Counted from the stretch's first letter, positions 28,014-37,564 are shown. The stretch is 64,000 bases of DNA from Rhodovibrionaceae bacterium (GCA_028279885.1 JANQMX010000028.1:53573-117572); one strand, 5' to 3'. Program-made: numbers and translations. Notes: generated by a model not told the origin, from the letters alone.

Positions 28014-28042
28014 CGGGCACAGTCGGCGCCGTTGCCTAAATC

Positions 28043-29941
28043 CTAAGTCACCCTAGACAGCGCGCGCCGCCGGTGCAGGACCCGCAGCCCGGCCAAGCCT
28101 AAGAGGATGGAGAAGGCGGCTAGGAGGGCCGGCCATGAATCGACCAATGCGAGACCGGCGGCAAGCAGCAGCGCGCCGCGGTCAAGCCAGGGTATCCGCG
28201 TCACCGCCTGTCCGCCAAGCAGCATCGCAACGCTGACGACGAAGACCGCGCCCGTCGCCAGGGCGTTGATGATCGCCCAGGCCCCTCCGCCGCCGAGAAT
28301 ACCGGGATAGAGGATGAAGAGAAACGGGATGACGTAAGCGACACCGGCCAGCTTCATCGCCACGCCCGCCACCGAGGTCCATGAGCTGTGTGCGATGCCG
28401 GCGGCGACGAACACGCCGACGCAGACCGGTGGGGTGATGACCGACAGCGTCGCGTAGTAGAAGACGAACATGTGGCTGGTCAGCTCCGGCACCCCGACCT
28501 GCACCAGGGCCGGCGCCATCACCGCGGCAACCAGGACATAGGCCGCGGTGGTCGGAATGCCCATCCCCATGACCAGGCAGACAGCCGCGACGATCAGCGC
28601 CAACAGCATCACCTCGCCTTGGGCCACGGCAGCGATGGCGCTGGACATGGCGACGCCGACGCCGGTCAGGTTGATCATCGCCACCAGGATCTGCGCGCCC
28701 GCCAGCAAGACGCCGATGATCACCAGCCCACGCCCGCCGTCGACCAGCCCGTTGACGAGCTGCCTCGCCACCTCGCGCGGCGGCCGGCGCTCCAACACCG
28801 AGAAGAACAGGAAGGTCGCCGTCAATCCGGCGATGCCGTAAAAAGCCGCCGTCTGGATCGAGCGCCCCATCAGGATCCCGGCGGTCAAGCCGCCCAGCGC
28901 CGCCAGCAGCGGCAGCACCTTGGACAGGCGCCTGATCTCCGACCAAGCCGGCACCTCGTCTTCGGGCACCACGCCGAGCCCCTGGCGCACGGCCGTGACA
29001 TGGATCGTCAGGAACATGGCCGCGAAGAACAGCACCGCGGGGATCAGTGCGGCCATCGCGATGGTGGCATAGCTGACGCCGAGGATCTCGGCCATCACGA
29101 AGGCCGCGGCCCCCAGGACCGGCGGCGTGATCTGTCCGCCAGTGGAGGCCACCGCCTCCACGCCGCCCGCGAAGGCGCGCGGATAGCGCAGGCGCTTCAT
29201 CAGCGGGATGGTGAAGTTTCCGGTGGTGGCCACGTTGGCGACCGCACTGCCGCTCAACATGCCGAACAGGGCGGAGGCGATGGCGGCGATCTTGGCCCCG
29301 CCACCGGGGCTGCGCCCGCCCAGGCGCATCGCCAGATCGATGAAGGTCTGCCCGCCGCCGGTGTTGAGGATCATCGCCCCGAAGACCACGAATGCGGCAA
29401 TGGTGGTGGCCGCGACGCCGACCAGCAGGCCCCAAAGGCCCAGGTCGCCGAGCAGAAGCGTCTCGGTGACGAAGTCCGGCCCGAAGCCGCGATGGGCGAG
29501 CGCGCCGGGCAGATGCTGCCCCAACATGGCGTAACCGAGACCAGCAAGGACCAGAACCGGAAAGATCAACCCGATGGCGCGGCGCGACAGCTCCAGCACG
29601 ATCAGCACCAGGGCGGCGACCATGACCAGGTCATGCGTCTCCGCCCAGGGCAGGTCTTCCATGATCCGCTTGTAGTTCACCGCGACGTAGGCGCAGGTCC
29701 CGACCGTCAGCGCTGCGGCGGCGAGATCGATCGCAATGCCGAGGGGCCGCCACCGCGAGTTGGGAAACAGCGGATAGAGCGCGAGTCCCAGGCAGATGGC
29801 CAGAGCAAGAAAGACGGGCCGCTGGACGAGGCTCTCGAAAGGACCCACCGCCGAGGTGTAGACGACGAAGAGTCCCAGGAGCCCCGCCAGCGAGACGACC
29901 GTCTTGGCCCGCAAGCTGCCGAGGGGGCCATCAAGGGGCAT
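28043..29941 (-). CDS. TRAP transporter permease, fused DctQM type (632 aa)
   Basis: This is the integral membrane component of a TAXI-type TRAP transporter with small and large subunits fused. A short N-terminal set of helices (residues about 1-170) precedes the DctM-like domain. The latter has characteristic stretches: GAMILNTGGGQTFIDLAMRL, GMLSGSAVANVATTGNFTIPLMKRLRYP, GGVEAVASTGGQITPPVLGAAAFVMAE and MGMGIPTTAAYVLVAA. ATG 29941 lies 3 bases after the solute-binding gene stop. It drives sodium-coupled uptake of an organic acid. Confidence 0.94.
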   Translation of the reverse strand: MPLDGPLGSLRAKTVVSLAGLLGLFVVYTSAVGPFESLVQRPVFLALAICLGLALYPLFPNSRWRPLGIAIDLAAAALTVGTCAYVAVNYKRIMEDLPWAETHDLVMVAALVLIVLELSRRAIGLIFPVLVLAGLGYAMLGQHLPGALAHRGFGPDFVTETLLLGDLGLWGLLVGVAATTIAAFVVFGAMILNTGGGQTFIDLAMRLGGRSPGGGAKIAAIASALFGMLSGSAVANVATTGNFTIPLMKRLRYPRAFAGGVEAVASTGGQITPPVLGAAAFVMAEILGVSYATIAMAALIPAVLFFAAMFLTIHVTAVRQGLGVVPEDEVPAWSEIRRLSKVLPLLAALGGLTAGILMGRSIQTAAFYGIAGLTATFLFFSVLERRPPREVARQLVNGLVDGGRGLVIIGVLLAGAQILVAMINLTGVGVAMSSAIAAVAQGEVMLLALIVAAVCLVMGMGIPTTAAYVLVAAVMAPALVQVGVPELTSHMFVFYYATLSVITPPVCVGVFVAAGIAHSSWTSVAGVAMKLAGVAYVIPFLFILYPGILGGGGAWAIINALATGAVFVVSVAMLLGGQAVTRIPWLDRGALLLAAGLALVDSWPALLAAFSILLGLAGLRVLHRRRALSRVT

Positions 29942-29944
29942 GGG

Positions 29945-30910
29945 CTATTCCGCGATCAGCCGGCTCGGCACGTCCTGACCGATTTCGCGGTAATAGCGCA
30001 GGGCACCGGGGTGGAGCGGGAAGGTGCCCTGTTGCATCGTCATCTCGGCGATGTTCTGCCCTTCCAGCGCGCCGAAGGCGGCCGCCTGTGGGCCGACATT
30101 TTCGTTGATCGCCTTGGTGATGCGGTAGGCCGTCTCTTCGTCCAGGTTCGCCCGCGCCGCGACCCCGACGGCAAAGGCCCAGGTGTCGTAGGCCTCGATG
30201 CCTGGGCCGGCGCCAGCCGGCACGCTGACGATACCGACATCGGGCATGGTCTCGCGCAGGGTTGCGATCTGCGCGTCGCTCAAGTCCAGAACGTTGACGT
30301 CGGTGAAGGTCGCGATATCCAGGGACGAGCCGTCGAGCTTGTTGCCGACGCCGGATTTGACGTAGCCGGCGATGCGGTTGTCCTTGACCGAGGCGACCAC
30401 GTCGGCGGTCGAGCCCGAAACGAACTCCGGCGCAATGCCGAGCGCCCGGAAGACCGCTTCGCTGGTGGCTTCGGTCGCGGAGCCCCGAATGCCGGGGTTG
30501 AGCCGGACGGCGTTCAGCTCCTCGAGCTGCGTGACGCCGGCATCGGACCGCATGACGACGTTCTGCGGCGCGACGGTATAGACCCAGAGCAGCTTGGTCT
30601 GGACCGGCCGTCCCTCGAAGTCGTTGAGCCCCTTGTAAGCCTGATAGCCGATGTTGGTGGTCACCAGCCCGAGATCGACCTGCTCGCGCGACAGCCGGCG
30701 CAGGTTGTCCACCGTGGCCCCGGTCTCCACGACCATGGCCGAGACACCCTCCGCGTTCTCGTTGATGACGCGGGTGGCCGCGACGAAATAGCCGTAGTGG
30801 CTCGACGCGGACGACGTAGAACCGATCAGCAGCTCGCTCGCCAGCACGGGCTGCGCGAGCAGGCCCGCCACGCCCAACGCGGCGCCAAAGACAAGGCTTT
30901 TGGATTTCAT
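29945..30910 (-). CDS. TAXI family TRAP solute-binding protein (321 aa)
   Basis: A signal peptide (MKSKSLVFGAALGVAGLLAQ, cleavage after VLA) precedes the TAXI domain. The family name motif region reads LLIGSTSSASSHYGYFVAATRVINE. The GVNKLRL-like core and C-terminal IAEMTMQQGTFPLHPGALRYYREIG are also typical. It captures substrate in the periplasm for the adjacent fused permease. ATG 30910 overlaps the stop of the AtuA-related gene by the ATGA arrangement and has GGGAGG upstream. The ligand is unknown. Confidence 0.94.
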   Translation of the reverse strand: MKSKSLVFGAALGVAGLLAQPVLASELLIGSTSSASSHYGYFVAATRVINENAEGVSAMVVETGATVDNLRRLSREQVDLGLVTTNIGYQAYKGLNDFEGRPVQTKLLWVYTVAPQNVVMRSDAGVTQLEELNAVRLNPGIRGSATEATSEAVFRALGIAPEFVSGSTADVVASVKDNRIAGYVKSGVGNKLDGSSLDIATFTDVNVLDLSDAQIATLRETMPDVGIVSVPAGAGPGIEAYDTWAFAVGVAARANLDEETAYRITKAINENVGPQAAAFGALEGQNIAEMTMQQGTFPLHPGALRYYREIGQDVPSRLIAE

Positions 30911-31275
30911 GATTTTCCTCCCATTTTTTGATGAACCGCCGGGTGATCGCCCGGCACCTCGACCGGCATGGCCAGGATTCGGAACGACAGCGTCTTGCCG
31001 TGACTGTCCAGGCCGAGGCTACGGTTGACCCCGCCTTCCAGGACGCCGTCGAGCACAAAGTTGAATGCGCCGAGCAGCGGCAACTCGTAGCGCTCCACCG
31101 CACGCGGCCTGCGCCCGGCGAAGAGCGCGGCAATCCGCTCGGTGGTGACCAGGCGCTTCAGGAGCGCGTAGTCTTCGGGCCGGTAAGCGATCAGGCTGAC
31201 GTTCAGGCGGTCGCCCTTGTCGCCAGCCCTGGCGTGGGCCAGGCGATGCAGAGGCACCGTCACGGTTTCAGTCAT
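30907..31275 (-). CDS. AtuA-related ferredoxin-fold protein (122 aa)
   Basis: The start ATG 31275 (MTETVTVPLHRLAHARAGDKGDRLNVSLIAY) lies within the last codons of the upstream AtuA gene. HARAGDKGDRLNVSLIAY is the hallmark of the small domain that is fused C-terminally in some AtuA proteins and separate in others. The C-terminal region LPLLGAFNFVLDGVLEGGVNRSLGLDSHGKTL is conserved with it. It probably forms a complex with the upstream AtuA protein. Biochemistry is not established. Confidence 0.88.
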   Translation of the reverse strand: MTETVTVPLHRLAHARAGDKGDRLNVSLIAYRPEDYALLKRLVTTERIAALFAGRRPRAVERYELPLLGAFNFVLDGVLEGGVNRSLGLDSHGKTLSFRILAMPVEVPGDHPAVHQKMGGKS

Positions 31276-32647
31276 GAGGCGCCTCCTGCCAGCGCCGCGC
31301 CGGCGCAACCCGGACGCGGACGCCGGCGTCCACATCGGCGCGCGCCGCCGTTGCCGACCAGGTATGAACCCGCCGCCGCACCTGGGTGCGGGCGCCGCCG
31401 CCGCCGGCCGGCCCGCAGCACAGCAAGGCGACCACCTCGCGCACGGCGGCCTCGGCCTCCCGCGCGCTGTCGCTCTCGACGGCGATGCGGGCGCGGACAT
31501 CCTCGCTTTCTGGGAAACCAGTTCCCTCCTTGGCCGCCTCGTCGGCAAAAACGCTGCGATAGCCGATAAGGTCGCGGCGCAGACGCAGATGCTGCGGCAC
31601 CCGTTGCGCCAAGACGTCGAGCGCCAGGCGCGCCCGCGACAGCGCGTTGGGGCCGGCATAGGAAATCTCGCCCTCGCCGATATAGCCGCCGTCGACGCTG
31701 ACCGTGACCTTCAGGCGCTCGGGCCGCACCCGGCCCCGGGCGCCGAAAACGGCGACGCGGTCCGGCCCCTCGGCGCGGACGGTGACGCCAGTCATGTCCA
31801 GCGTGACGTCGGGCGTGAGGTATGACGAAGGGTCGTGGATCTCGTAGAGCAGCTGCTCCTTGACCGTCGCCTCGCTGACCAGGCCGCCGGTCTCGGCCGG
31901 CTTGCCGATGGTCAAGCCGCCATCCGCCGTCACCTCGGCGATGGGGAAGCCGATGGACTGTGGGTCCGGTACCTCTTTCCAGCCCGGATCGGCAAAATAG
32001 CCGCCGGTCACCTGAGAGCCGCATTCCAGCAAATGCCCGGCCAACGTCGCCGTTGCCATGCGCTCGCTGTCCAGAGCGTCCCACCCGAAGTGATGCGCCA
32101 GCGGCGCGACCACTAAAGAGGGATCGGCGACGCGCCCGGTCACCAGGATGCGCGCCCCTTGGGCCAGCGCCGCCATCAGCGGCCCGGCGCCCAGATAAGC
32201 GTTGGCGCAAATCAGCGGGCGGTCGTGCAGCGAAGCGTCGATGCCCACCGGCGTCAGCTTGCCCGCCTGCACCAGAGCGGTGACCTCATCGCCCTCGATC
32301 ACGCCGATGGGAACGTCCGGGACGCCGGCCGCGGCGCACAGCCCGGCGATGCGCCGCGCAGCCCCTTCGGGGTTGGCGGCGCCGAAGTTGCCGATCACTG
32401 CGATGTCGGCGGCCAGACAATCGGCCAAGACCGGGCGCAACAGCTCTTCCAACAGCGGCTCGTGGCCCTCGCCCGGATCCTCCAGCCGGCGCAGCTGTGC
32501 CAGGGCCAGCGTGCGCTCGCCCAAGGTCTCGAAGAAGATGGCCGAGGGACCGCCGCGGCGCACCAGCTCCCGCACGACGGGGATCGGCGCATCGGTCCGG
32601 TCGCCCGAAAAGCCTGCCCCGCATCCGATCAGGAACTGCGCCGTCAC
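31268..32647 (-). CDS. AtuA family protein, DUF1446 (459 aa)
   Basis: This belongs to the AtuA/DUF1446 family first noted in acyclic terpene utilisation. A GTG start at 32647 follows GGGAG with 6-base spacing. The N-terminal IGCGAGFSGDRTDAPIPVVREL and the IGNFGAANPEGAARRIAGL and ILVTGRVADPSLVVAPLAHHFGW stretches are family signatures. The C-terminal tail after about residue 410 is Arg/Ala-rich and may extend past the family core. It overlaps the small AtuA-related gene and heads the TAXI-TRAP operon. The enzymatic role is unknown, but the operon implies catabolism of the transported compound. Confidence 0.9.
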   Translation of the reverse strand: MTAQFLIGCGAGFSGDRTDAPIPVVRELVRRGGPSAIFFETLGERTLALAQLRRLEDPGEGHEPLLEELLRPVLADCLAADIAVIGNFGAANPEGAARRIAGLCAAAGVPDVPIGVIEGDEVTALVQAGKLTPVGIDASLHDRPLICANAYLGAGPLMAALAQGARILVTGRVADPSLVVAPLAHHFGWDALDSERMATATLAGHLLECGSQVTGGYFADPGWKEVPDPQSIGFPIAEVTADGGLTIGKPAETGGLVSEATVKEQLLYEIHDPSSYLTPDVTLDMTGVTVRAEGPDRVAVFGARGRVRPERLKVTVSVDGGYIGEGEISYAGPNALSRARLALDVLAQRVPQHLRLRRDLIGYRSVFADEAAKEGTGFPESEDVRARIAVESDSAREAEAAVREVVALLCCGPAGGGGARTQVRRRVHTWSATAARADVDAGVRVRVAPARRWQEAPHD

Positions 32648-32712
32648 CTGGGTCTCCCGCCTGTTTTCCGGCGGGAAGTCTCGACAGACGGCTATCCATC
32701 AGTCAAATTTAA

Positions 32713-32743
32713 ATAAATCAATTTATCATTTGAAAAACAAATG
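32713..32743. promoter_or_regulatory. Two adjacent palindromes, LysR/AtuA divergent operator
   Basis: ATAAAT-CA-ATTTAT (32713-32726) is followed at once by CATTTG-AAAAA-CAAATG (32727-32743). The second contains the LysR start codon ATG. Both are perfect. The site would let the LysR protein repress its own translation or transcription start while controlling the divergent AtuA-TRAP operon. Confidence 0.6.
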
Positions 32744-33694
32744 AACGTCAGTCACCGTCAACTGCAAGCTTTCGTCGCCGTGGCCCAGACCCGCTCGTTC
32801 GGCGCCGCCGCCGGCAAGATCGGCCTGTCGCAGCCGGCGCTCAGCCTCGCCATCAAATCGTTGGAGGAGCGGCTAGGCGGTCCTTTGATCGATCGCAGCA
32901 GCCGCAACTGCGCCCTGACCGCCGAAGGCGCCAGCTTCCTGCCGGTGGCGGCCCGGCTGATCGACGACTGGGACGCGGCGGTGGAGGATGCGCAGAGCCT
33001 CTTCGCCATGCAGCGCGGCCGGGTTTCCGTCGCGGCCCTGCCCAGCATCGCCGTCGGCTATCTTGCGACCATTCTGACCGCGTACATGGAGCGCCACCCG
33101 CGCATCGACATCGAGATCTTCGACGTCACGGCGGGGCGCGTCCTCGACCTGGTGCGGGACCGGCGCGCGGACTTCGGCATTTCCACGCGCCCATCGGATG
33201 GCCGTGACATCGCGTTCGAGCCGCTGTTGAGCGAGCGTTACATGGTGGTGCATGCGCCGGACCATCCGATCGCGGCGCTTGAGCGTGTGCCGGCGCGCGT
33301 GCTTGAAGCCTATCCCTTCATCGCCCTTAGCCGCTCGTCGAGCGTCCGCCGCGGCTTCGACGAAGCGACGAAAGACAGCGCGTTGAGCCTGCGCCCGCTG
33401 GTCGAGGTCGAGCAACTCTCGACCGCCGCGACGCTTGTCCTGCGCAACGGAGGGGTCACGGCGGTGCCGGAATCCTGTCTGCCGCTGATGCGAGTTCACG
33501 GCCTACGCGCCGCGCCGCTGCATGACCCGGAGATCCGACGGGAGATCGGGCTTCTGACCGCGACCGGCCGCCCCTTGCCTGTGGCGACCGAAGCGCTGCT
33601 CAAGATGGCGCGCGCCGCCATCTCTGATCATGGCACAGAGACCGAGCCGAGGCCCGCTGACGCCGGCCACCGGCAAGGCGAGAGGCGGACGTGA
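32741..33694 (+). CDS. LysR-family transcriptional regulator (317 aa)
   Basis: The N-terminal winged HTH is clear (MNVSHRQLQAFVAVAQTRSFGAAAGKIGLSQPALSLAIKSLEERLGG). The effector domain begins near residue 90 (GRVSVAALPSIAVGYLATIL). It is divergent from the AtuA/TAXI-TRAP operon with operator-like palindromes covering the start codon. It is the likely specific regulator of that operon. No ribosome-binding site is visible because the palindrome occupies the position. Confidence 0.93.
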   Translation: MNVSHRQLQAFVAVAQTRSFGAAAGKIGLSQPALSLAIKSLEERLGGPLIDRSSRNCALTAEGASFLPVAARLIDDWDAAVEDAQSLFAMQRGRVSVAALPSIAVGYLATILTAYMERHPRIDIEIFDVTAGRVLDLVRDRRADFGISTRPSDGRDIAFEPLLSERYMVVHAPDHPIAALERVPARVLEAYPFIALSRSSSVRRGFDEATKDSALSLRPLVEVEQLSTAATLVLRNGGVTAVPESCLPLMRVHGLRAAPLHDPEIRREIGLLTATGRPLPVATEALLKMARAAISDHGTETEPRPADAGHRQGERRT

Positions 33695-33734
33695 CTCTCT
33701 GTGCTCGGAAACATGCTTTGGCGCTGGAGGAATC

Positions 33735-33778
33735 TTGCGCAAACACGAGAAGCCCGCGATTGCCTTACGGCGAGGCAA
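33735..33778. promoter_or_regulatory. Candidate operator upstream of the second LysR gene
   Basis: TTGCGCAA (33735-33742) and TTGCCT-N7-AGGCAA (33760-33778) lie in the 148-base gap between two same-strand LysR genes. Both share the TTGC/GCAA ends common in LysR sites. They are probably autoregulatory; the assignment rests on symmetry only. Confidence 0.4.
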
Positions 33779-33842
33779 GAATGGCCTGACCACACCGCTT
33801 ATTCGCGCTACCTATAAGTCGAATGAAGCGGATGAGGTCGGG

Positions 33843-34721
33843 ATGGAGCTGCGCCAGCTCAGGTACTTTCAGGCGGCGGCGGAGGAATTGCACTTCCAGC
33901 GCGCGGCGCGGCGGGTCAATCTCAGCCAGCCGGCCTTGAGTCACCAGATCAAGCGCCTGGAGGAGGAGGTCGGCATCATCCTGATCGACCGCAGCCGCAA
34001 CCACGCGGCTCTGACCCCGGCGGGTGAAGCCTTCCTGGTGCGGGCGCGGGAGATCTTGGCAGCTTGTGATGCGGCTCTACGGGAAGCGCGCGATATCGGC
34101 GGGGCGGAGCCGGAGGTGCTGCGCATCGGCTATGTCGAGTTCCTCAACCTGGGCGCCGTGGCCCGCTCCATCGCCGCCTTTCGCGCCGCCGACCCTAACC
34201 GCAAAGTCGAGCAACGGGACCTGCATTCGGCCGAGGCCTATGCCGCCCTAAAGGAACGCGAGATCGACGTGGGCTTCGGCATCCTGCCGGTCACCCACCC
34301 AACCCTGAAGTTCCGGAAAGTGGCGGCGGGTTGGTGGGGCCTGATCGTGCCGGAGGGGCATGCCTGGGCAGAGCGGGAGAGCATCACGCTGGCCGAGCTG
34401 GATGGGACGCCACTGATTCTTTTCGACCGCACGCTCAACCCGCCACTCTACGACGCTTGGATGGCGCGCTTCGCTGAAGCGGGCATCGCGCCCAACATCG
34501 TCTTCACCACCAAGCAGGTGCAGACCGCGCTCACCATGGCACAGGATGGCAGCGGCCTGTTCCTGGTCGCCTCGTACATTGTGAAGCCACTGCCGGCAGG
34601 CTTCCACCTGCTGCGCCTCACGGGCTTCGACAACCAGATCGCCGTCGGCGCCGCCTGGCATGAAGACAATAAAACCAGACTCTTGGCCGACTACCTCGCT
34701 CTGCTCCGCGCCCAACTCTAG
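33843..34721 (+). CDS. LysR-family transcriptional regulator, CatR/BenM-like (292 aa)
   Basis: ATG 33843 (MELRQLRYFQAAAEELHFQRAARRVNLSQPALSHQIKRLEEEVG) gives the standard LysR N-terminus. The HF.RAA..LN..QPA.S.QI pattern is that of the CatR/BenM subgroup regulating aromatic or carboxylic acid catabolism. The effector domain (EVLRIGYVEFLNLGAVARSIAAFRA) is complete. No obvious divergent target is adjacent; ftsK follows on the same strand. Its target could be elsewhere. Confidence 0.92.
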   Translation: MELRQLRYFQAAAEELHFQRAARRVNLSQPALSHQIKRLEEEVGIILIDRSRNHAALTPAGEAFLVRAREILAACDAALREARDIGGAEPEVLRIGYVEFLNLGAVARSIAAFRAADPNRKVEQRDLHSAEAYAALKEREIDVGFGILPVTHPTLKFRKVAAGWWGLIVPEGHAWAERESITLAELDGTPLILFDRTLNPPLYDAWMARFAEAGIAPNIVFTTKQVQTALTMAQDGSGLFLVASYIVKPLPAGFHLLRLTGFDNQIAVGAAWHEDNKTRLLADYLALLRAQL

Positions 34722-35056
34722 GGGGCAAGAGGCAAGTAAACCTTGCAAACGGGCCGCACACAGGGGCGCAAGCGATAGCGCACTAGACTGACCGCGGCGA
34801 CCTGAGGAAGGATAGAGCGCCCCTCTTGGAGGCTGCGGCCTTGCGGCGGGGGCGGCCAGTGTCAGGCCGGCGCGACTCGGCAGAATCGAGGATCATTCTT
34901 TGTTCCAAGAAGATATTGGGATTCGCATTTCAGCCACCCCTACCCCTGGCGCTGGGTGTCCTTTTACGCCTATATGTTCGTGTTTTGTCTTGTGGCCAAG
35001 CCCTACAGAGTCACGTTATGTTCCGGGCAATCGGGAAGGAGACCTGCGCCATTAAG
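34722..35056. other. Intergenic region upstream of ftsK
   Basis: This 335-base stretch lies between the LysR stop and the chosen ftsK start. It should hold the ftsK promoter. The segment around 34960-35020 is AT-richer than its surroundings. An alternative in-frame ftsK start lies at 35018. No RNA gene, repeat or clear terminator was seen. Confidence 0.4.
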
Positions 35057-37438
35057 ATGTCAGCGGTCAGCCGCGCCGACGGCCTGAAGTTCTTCCCGCC
35101 CGGCAGCGGCGCCTTTTTGCGTCAGCGCCTGGCGGAGTTGTTCGGCGTTGCCCTGTTCATCGCCGGCGCGCTGCTGCTCGCCGCTCTCATGACCTTCGAC
35201 CCGGCCGACCCCTCGCTCAATCATGCGACCGACCGGACGCCAGGCAACATCCTTGGCGCCGGCGGCGCCATCGTTGCGGACTTTGCCCTGCAGGGCCTGG
35301 GTGCCGCTAGCTTCGCCCTACCCCCGCTGCTCTTCGTCTGGGCTTGGATCCTGGTGCTGCGCGGCCGGCTGCCGCGCTGGCGCTGGCGGGTCCTGGCGCT
35401 GGCCCCGCTGTTCTGGCTCACCAGTGTGGCGCTGGCCGGCCTCGGCAAGCCGGAGAGCTGGCCACTGGTCAGTGGTCCGGGCGGCGCGCTGGGTGGGCTC
35501 TCCCTCGGGCTCCTGCTGCAGCTTTCCTTTCTGCGGCCCGTGGGCATGCTGCTGGCGCCCTTGGCCGGGCTTTTGGCAGTGATCGGATTCGCCTGGTTGC
35601 TGGGCCTCGACGGCCAGCAATGGCGCAGTCTGGGCCGCAGCATCGCCTGGCTCTTCCTCGGCGCTCGCCGCAGCCTGGGTCTGGGTCTCGGCTTCGGTCT
35701 GGGCCGGCTCGGCCGCCTGCGCCGCAGCGGCGACCCGGCGCGGCAGGAGCCGGTGTTCGAAGCCGCAGCGAGCCGGGCGCGAGTGCAGGACACGCCAGAT
35801 GCGGCGGTCGCGCCGCCAACACAGCCCCTGGTCGCTCCGCAGCCGCCGACGATGCCGAAGCGCAAGGCGCGCAAGGCGCCTCAACCGCAACCGCAGCTCG
35901 ATCTCGGCGACCTTATAGGCGGCAGCGCTTATCAACCGCCGCCACTCGATCTCCTGGCCCAGCCAAAGCCGGGCGAGCGTAACGTCGGCTCGAGCAGCGC
36001 CAGCCTGGAGATGAACGCGCGGCTCCTGGAAGGGGTGCTGCAGGACTTCGGTGTGCGCGGCGAGATCGTCAAGATCCGCCCCGGCCCGGTGGTCACCCGC
36101 TACGACCTGGAGCCGGCCCCCGGCACCAAGACCAGCCGGGTGGTGGGTTTGGCCGACGACATCGCCCGCTCCATGGCGGCGATCTCGGTGCGCGTCGCCG
36201 TGGTCCCTGGCTCCAGCGTCATCGGCATCGAGCTGCCCAACGCCCAGCGCGAAATGGTCTACCTCGGCGAGCTTTTGGGCGCGCGCGATTTCACCGAGGG
36301 CTCGGCCAAGCTACCGCTGGTGCTGGGCAAGGACATCGGTGGCCAGCCGGTGATCGCCGATCTCGCCCGCATGCCTCATCTACTGGTCGCCGGCACTACC
36401 GGCTCGGGCAAGTCGGTGGCGATCAACGCCATGATCAACTCGCTGCTCTACCGCCACGGGCCCGATCAGTGCCGCTTCATCCTAGTCGACCCCAAGATGC
36501 TGGAGCTCAGCGTCTATGAGGGCATTCCCCATCTGTTGGCCCCGGTGGTCACAGAGCCCAAGAAGGCGGTGGTGGCGCTCAAATGGACGGTGCGCGAAAT
36601 GGAGGAGCGCTACCGCGCCATGAGCCGCCTCGGCGTGCGCAACGTCGAGGGCTACAACGCCCGCATCCGCGAGGCGCTCAAGAAGGGCGAAGTGCTGACC
36701 CGCCGGGTACAGACCGGCTTCGACCCGGACACCGGCCAGCCCATCGTCGAGGAGCAGCCCTTCGACCTCGAGCCCTTGCCTTTCATCGTCGTGGTAGTCG
36801 ACGAGATGGCGGACCTCATGCTGGTCGCCGGCAAGGATGTCGAGGCCGCCATCCAGCGCCTGGCGCAGATGGCGCGGGCCGCCGGCATCCATTTGATCAT
36901 GGCCACCCAGCGCCCCTCAGTCGACGTCATCACCGGCACCATCAAGGCCAACTTCCCGACCCGCATCTCCTTCCACGTCACCTCGAAGATCGACAGCCGC
37001 ACCATCCTGGGCGAGGGCGGCGCCGAGCAGCTGCTGGGAATGGGCGATATGCTGCATCTCGGCAGCGGCGGCCGCCTCTCCCGCGTGCACGGCCCCTTCG
37101 TCAGCGACCAGGAGGTCGAAGACGTGGTGGCCCACCTGAAAGCCCAGGGCCCGGCCGACTTCATCGAGGAAATCACTGAAGGCGGTGGTGGCGAGGATGA
37201 CGACGGCGGTTTCATGCTCGAGGCGGAGGACAGCGGCGATGAACTCTTCGACCGCGCCGTCGCCATCGTAGCGCAGCACCGCAAAGCCTCCACCTCCTTC
37301 ATCCAGCGGCAATTGCAGATCGGCTACAATCGCGCCGCCCGCATCATCGAAGAGATGGAGCGCCAGGGCATGGTCGGTGCGGCCAATCATGTCGGCAAGC
37401 GCGAGGTGCTGCTGCCCAACCACGGCAATGAAGACTAG
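35057..37438 (+). CDS. ftsK: DNA translocase FtsK (793 aa)
   Basis: This septum-localised ATPase pumps chromosome ends during division. ATG 35057 (MSAVSRADGLKFFPPGSGAF) has AAGGAGA about 14 bases upstream; ATG 35018 is possible. Four membrane helices occupy about residues 30-190, followed by a proline/alanine-rich linker. The motor domain has a Walker A at residues 446-453 (GTTGSGKS) and a Walker B in VVVDEMADLML, with ATQRPSVDVITGTIKANFP beyond. The C-terminal gamma winged helix (RKASTSFIQRQLQIGYNRAA) recognises KOPS sequences. lolA follows, a usual alphaproteobacterial order. Confidence 0.96.
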   Translation: MSAVSRADGLKFFPPGSGAFLRQRLAELFGVALFIAGALLLAALMTFDPADPSLNHATDRTPGNILGAGGAIVADFALQGLGAASFALPPLLFVWAWILVLRGRLPRWRWRVLALAPLFWLTSVALAGLGKPESWPLVSGPGGALGGLSLGLLLQLSFLRPVGMLLAPLAGLLAVIGFAWLLGLDGQQWRSLGRSIAWLFLGARRSLGLGLGFGLGRLGRLRRSGDPARQEPVFEAAASRARVQDTPDAAVAPPTQPLVAPQPPTMPKRKARKAPQPQPQLDLGDLIGGSAYQPPPLDLLAQPKPGERNVGSSSASLEMNARLLEGVLQDFGVRGEIVKIRPGPVVTRYDLEPAPGTKTSRVVGLADDIARSMAAISVRVAVVPGSSVIGIELPNAQREMVYLGELLGARDFTEGSAKLPLVLGKDIGGQPVIADLARMPHLLVAGTTGSGKSVAINAMINSLLYRHGPDQCRFILVDPKMLELSVYEGIPHLLAPVVTEPKKAVVALKWTVREMEERYRAMSRLGVRNVEGYNARIREALKKGEVLTRRVQTGFDPDTGQPIVEEQPFDLEPLPFIVVVVDEMADLMLVAGKDVEAAIQRLAQMARAAGIHLIMATQRPSVDVITGTIKANFPTRISFHVTSKIDSRTILGEGGAEQLLGMGDMLHLGSGGRLSRVHGPFVSDQEVEDVVAHLKAQGPADFIEEITEGGGGEDDDGGFMLEAEDSGDELFDRAVAIVAQHRKASTSFIQRQLQIGYNRAARIIEEMERQGMVGAANHVGKREVLLPNHGNED

Positions 37439-37564
37439 GCGCCAGCTTGCTGGCTCTCTTCTGCCTTGATGCCACCTGGAAATCGTCGCATTGCAGGGCT
37501 ACCTGCTGTGTCTGGCGGTTTGTTTGGCCGTCAATGCTCCAATGACCAAAGACCGACGCGCACC

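Noticed and set aside
28388..30931. Long plus-strand open frame of 847 codons opposite the TRAP genes
   Set aside because: It is the antisense shadow of GC-rich TRAP and TAXI genes; its composition (His/Asp/Arg/Gln-rich) is typical of antisense frames and no domain is seen.
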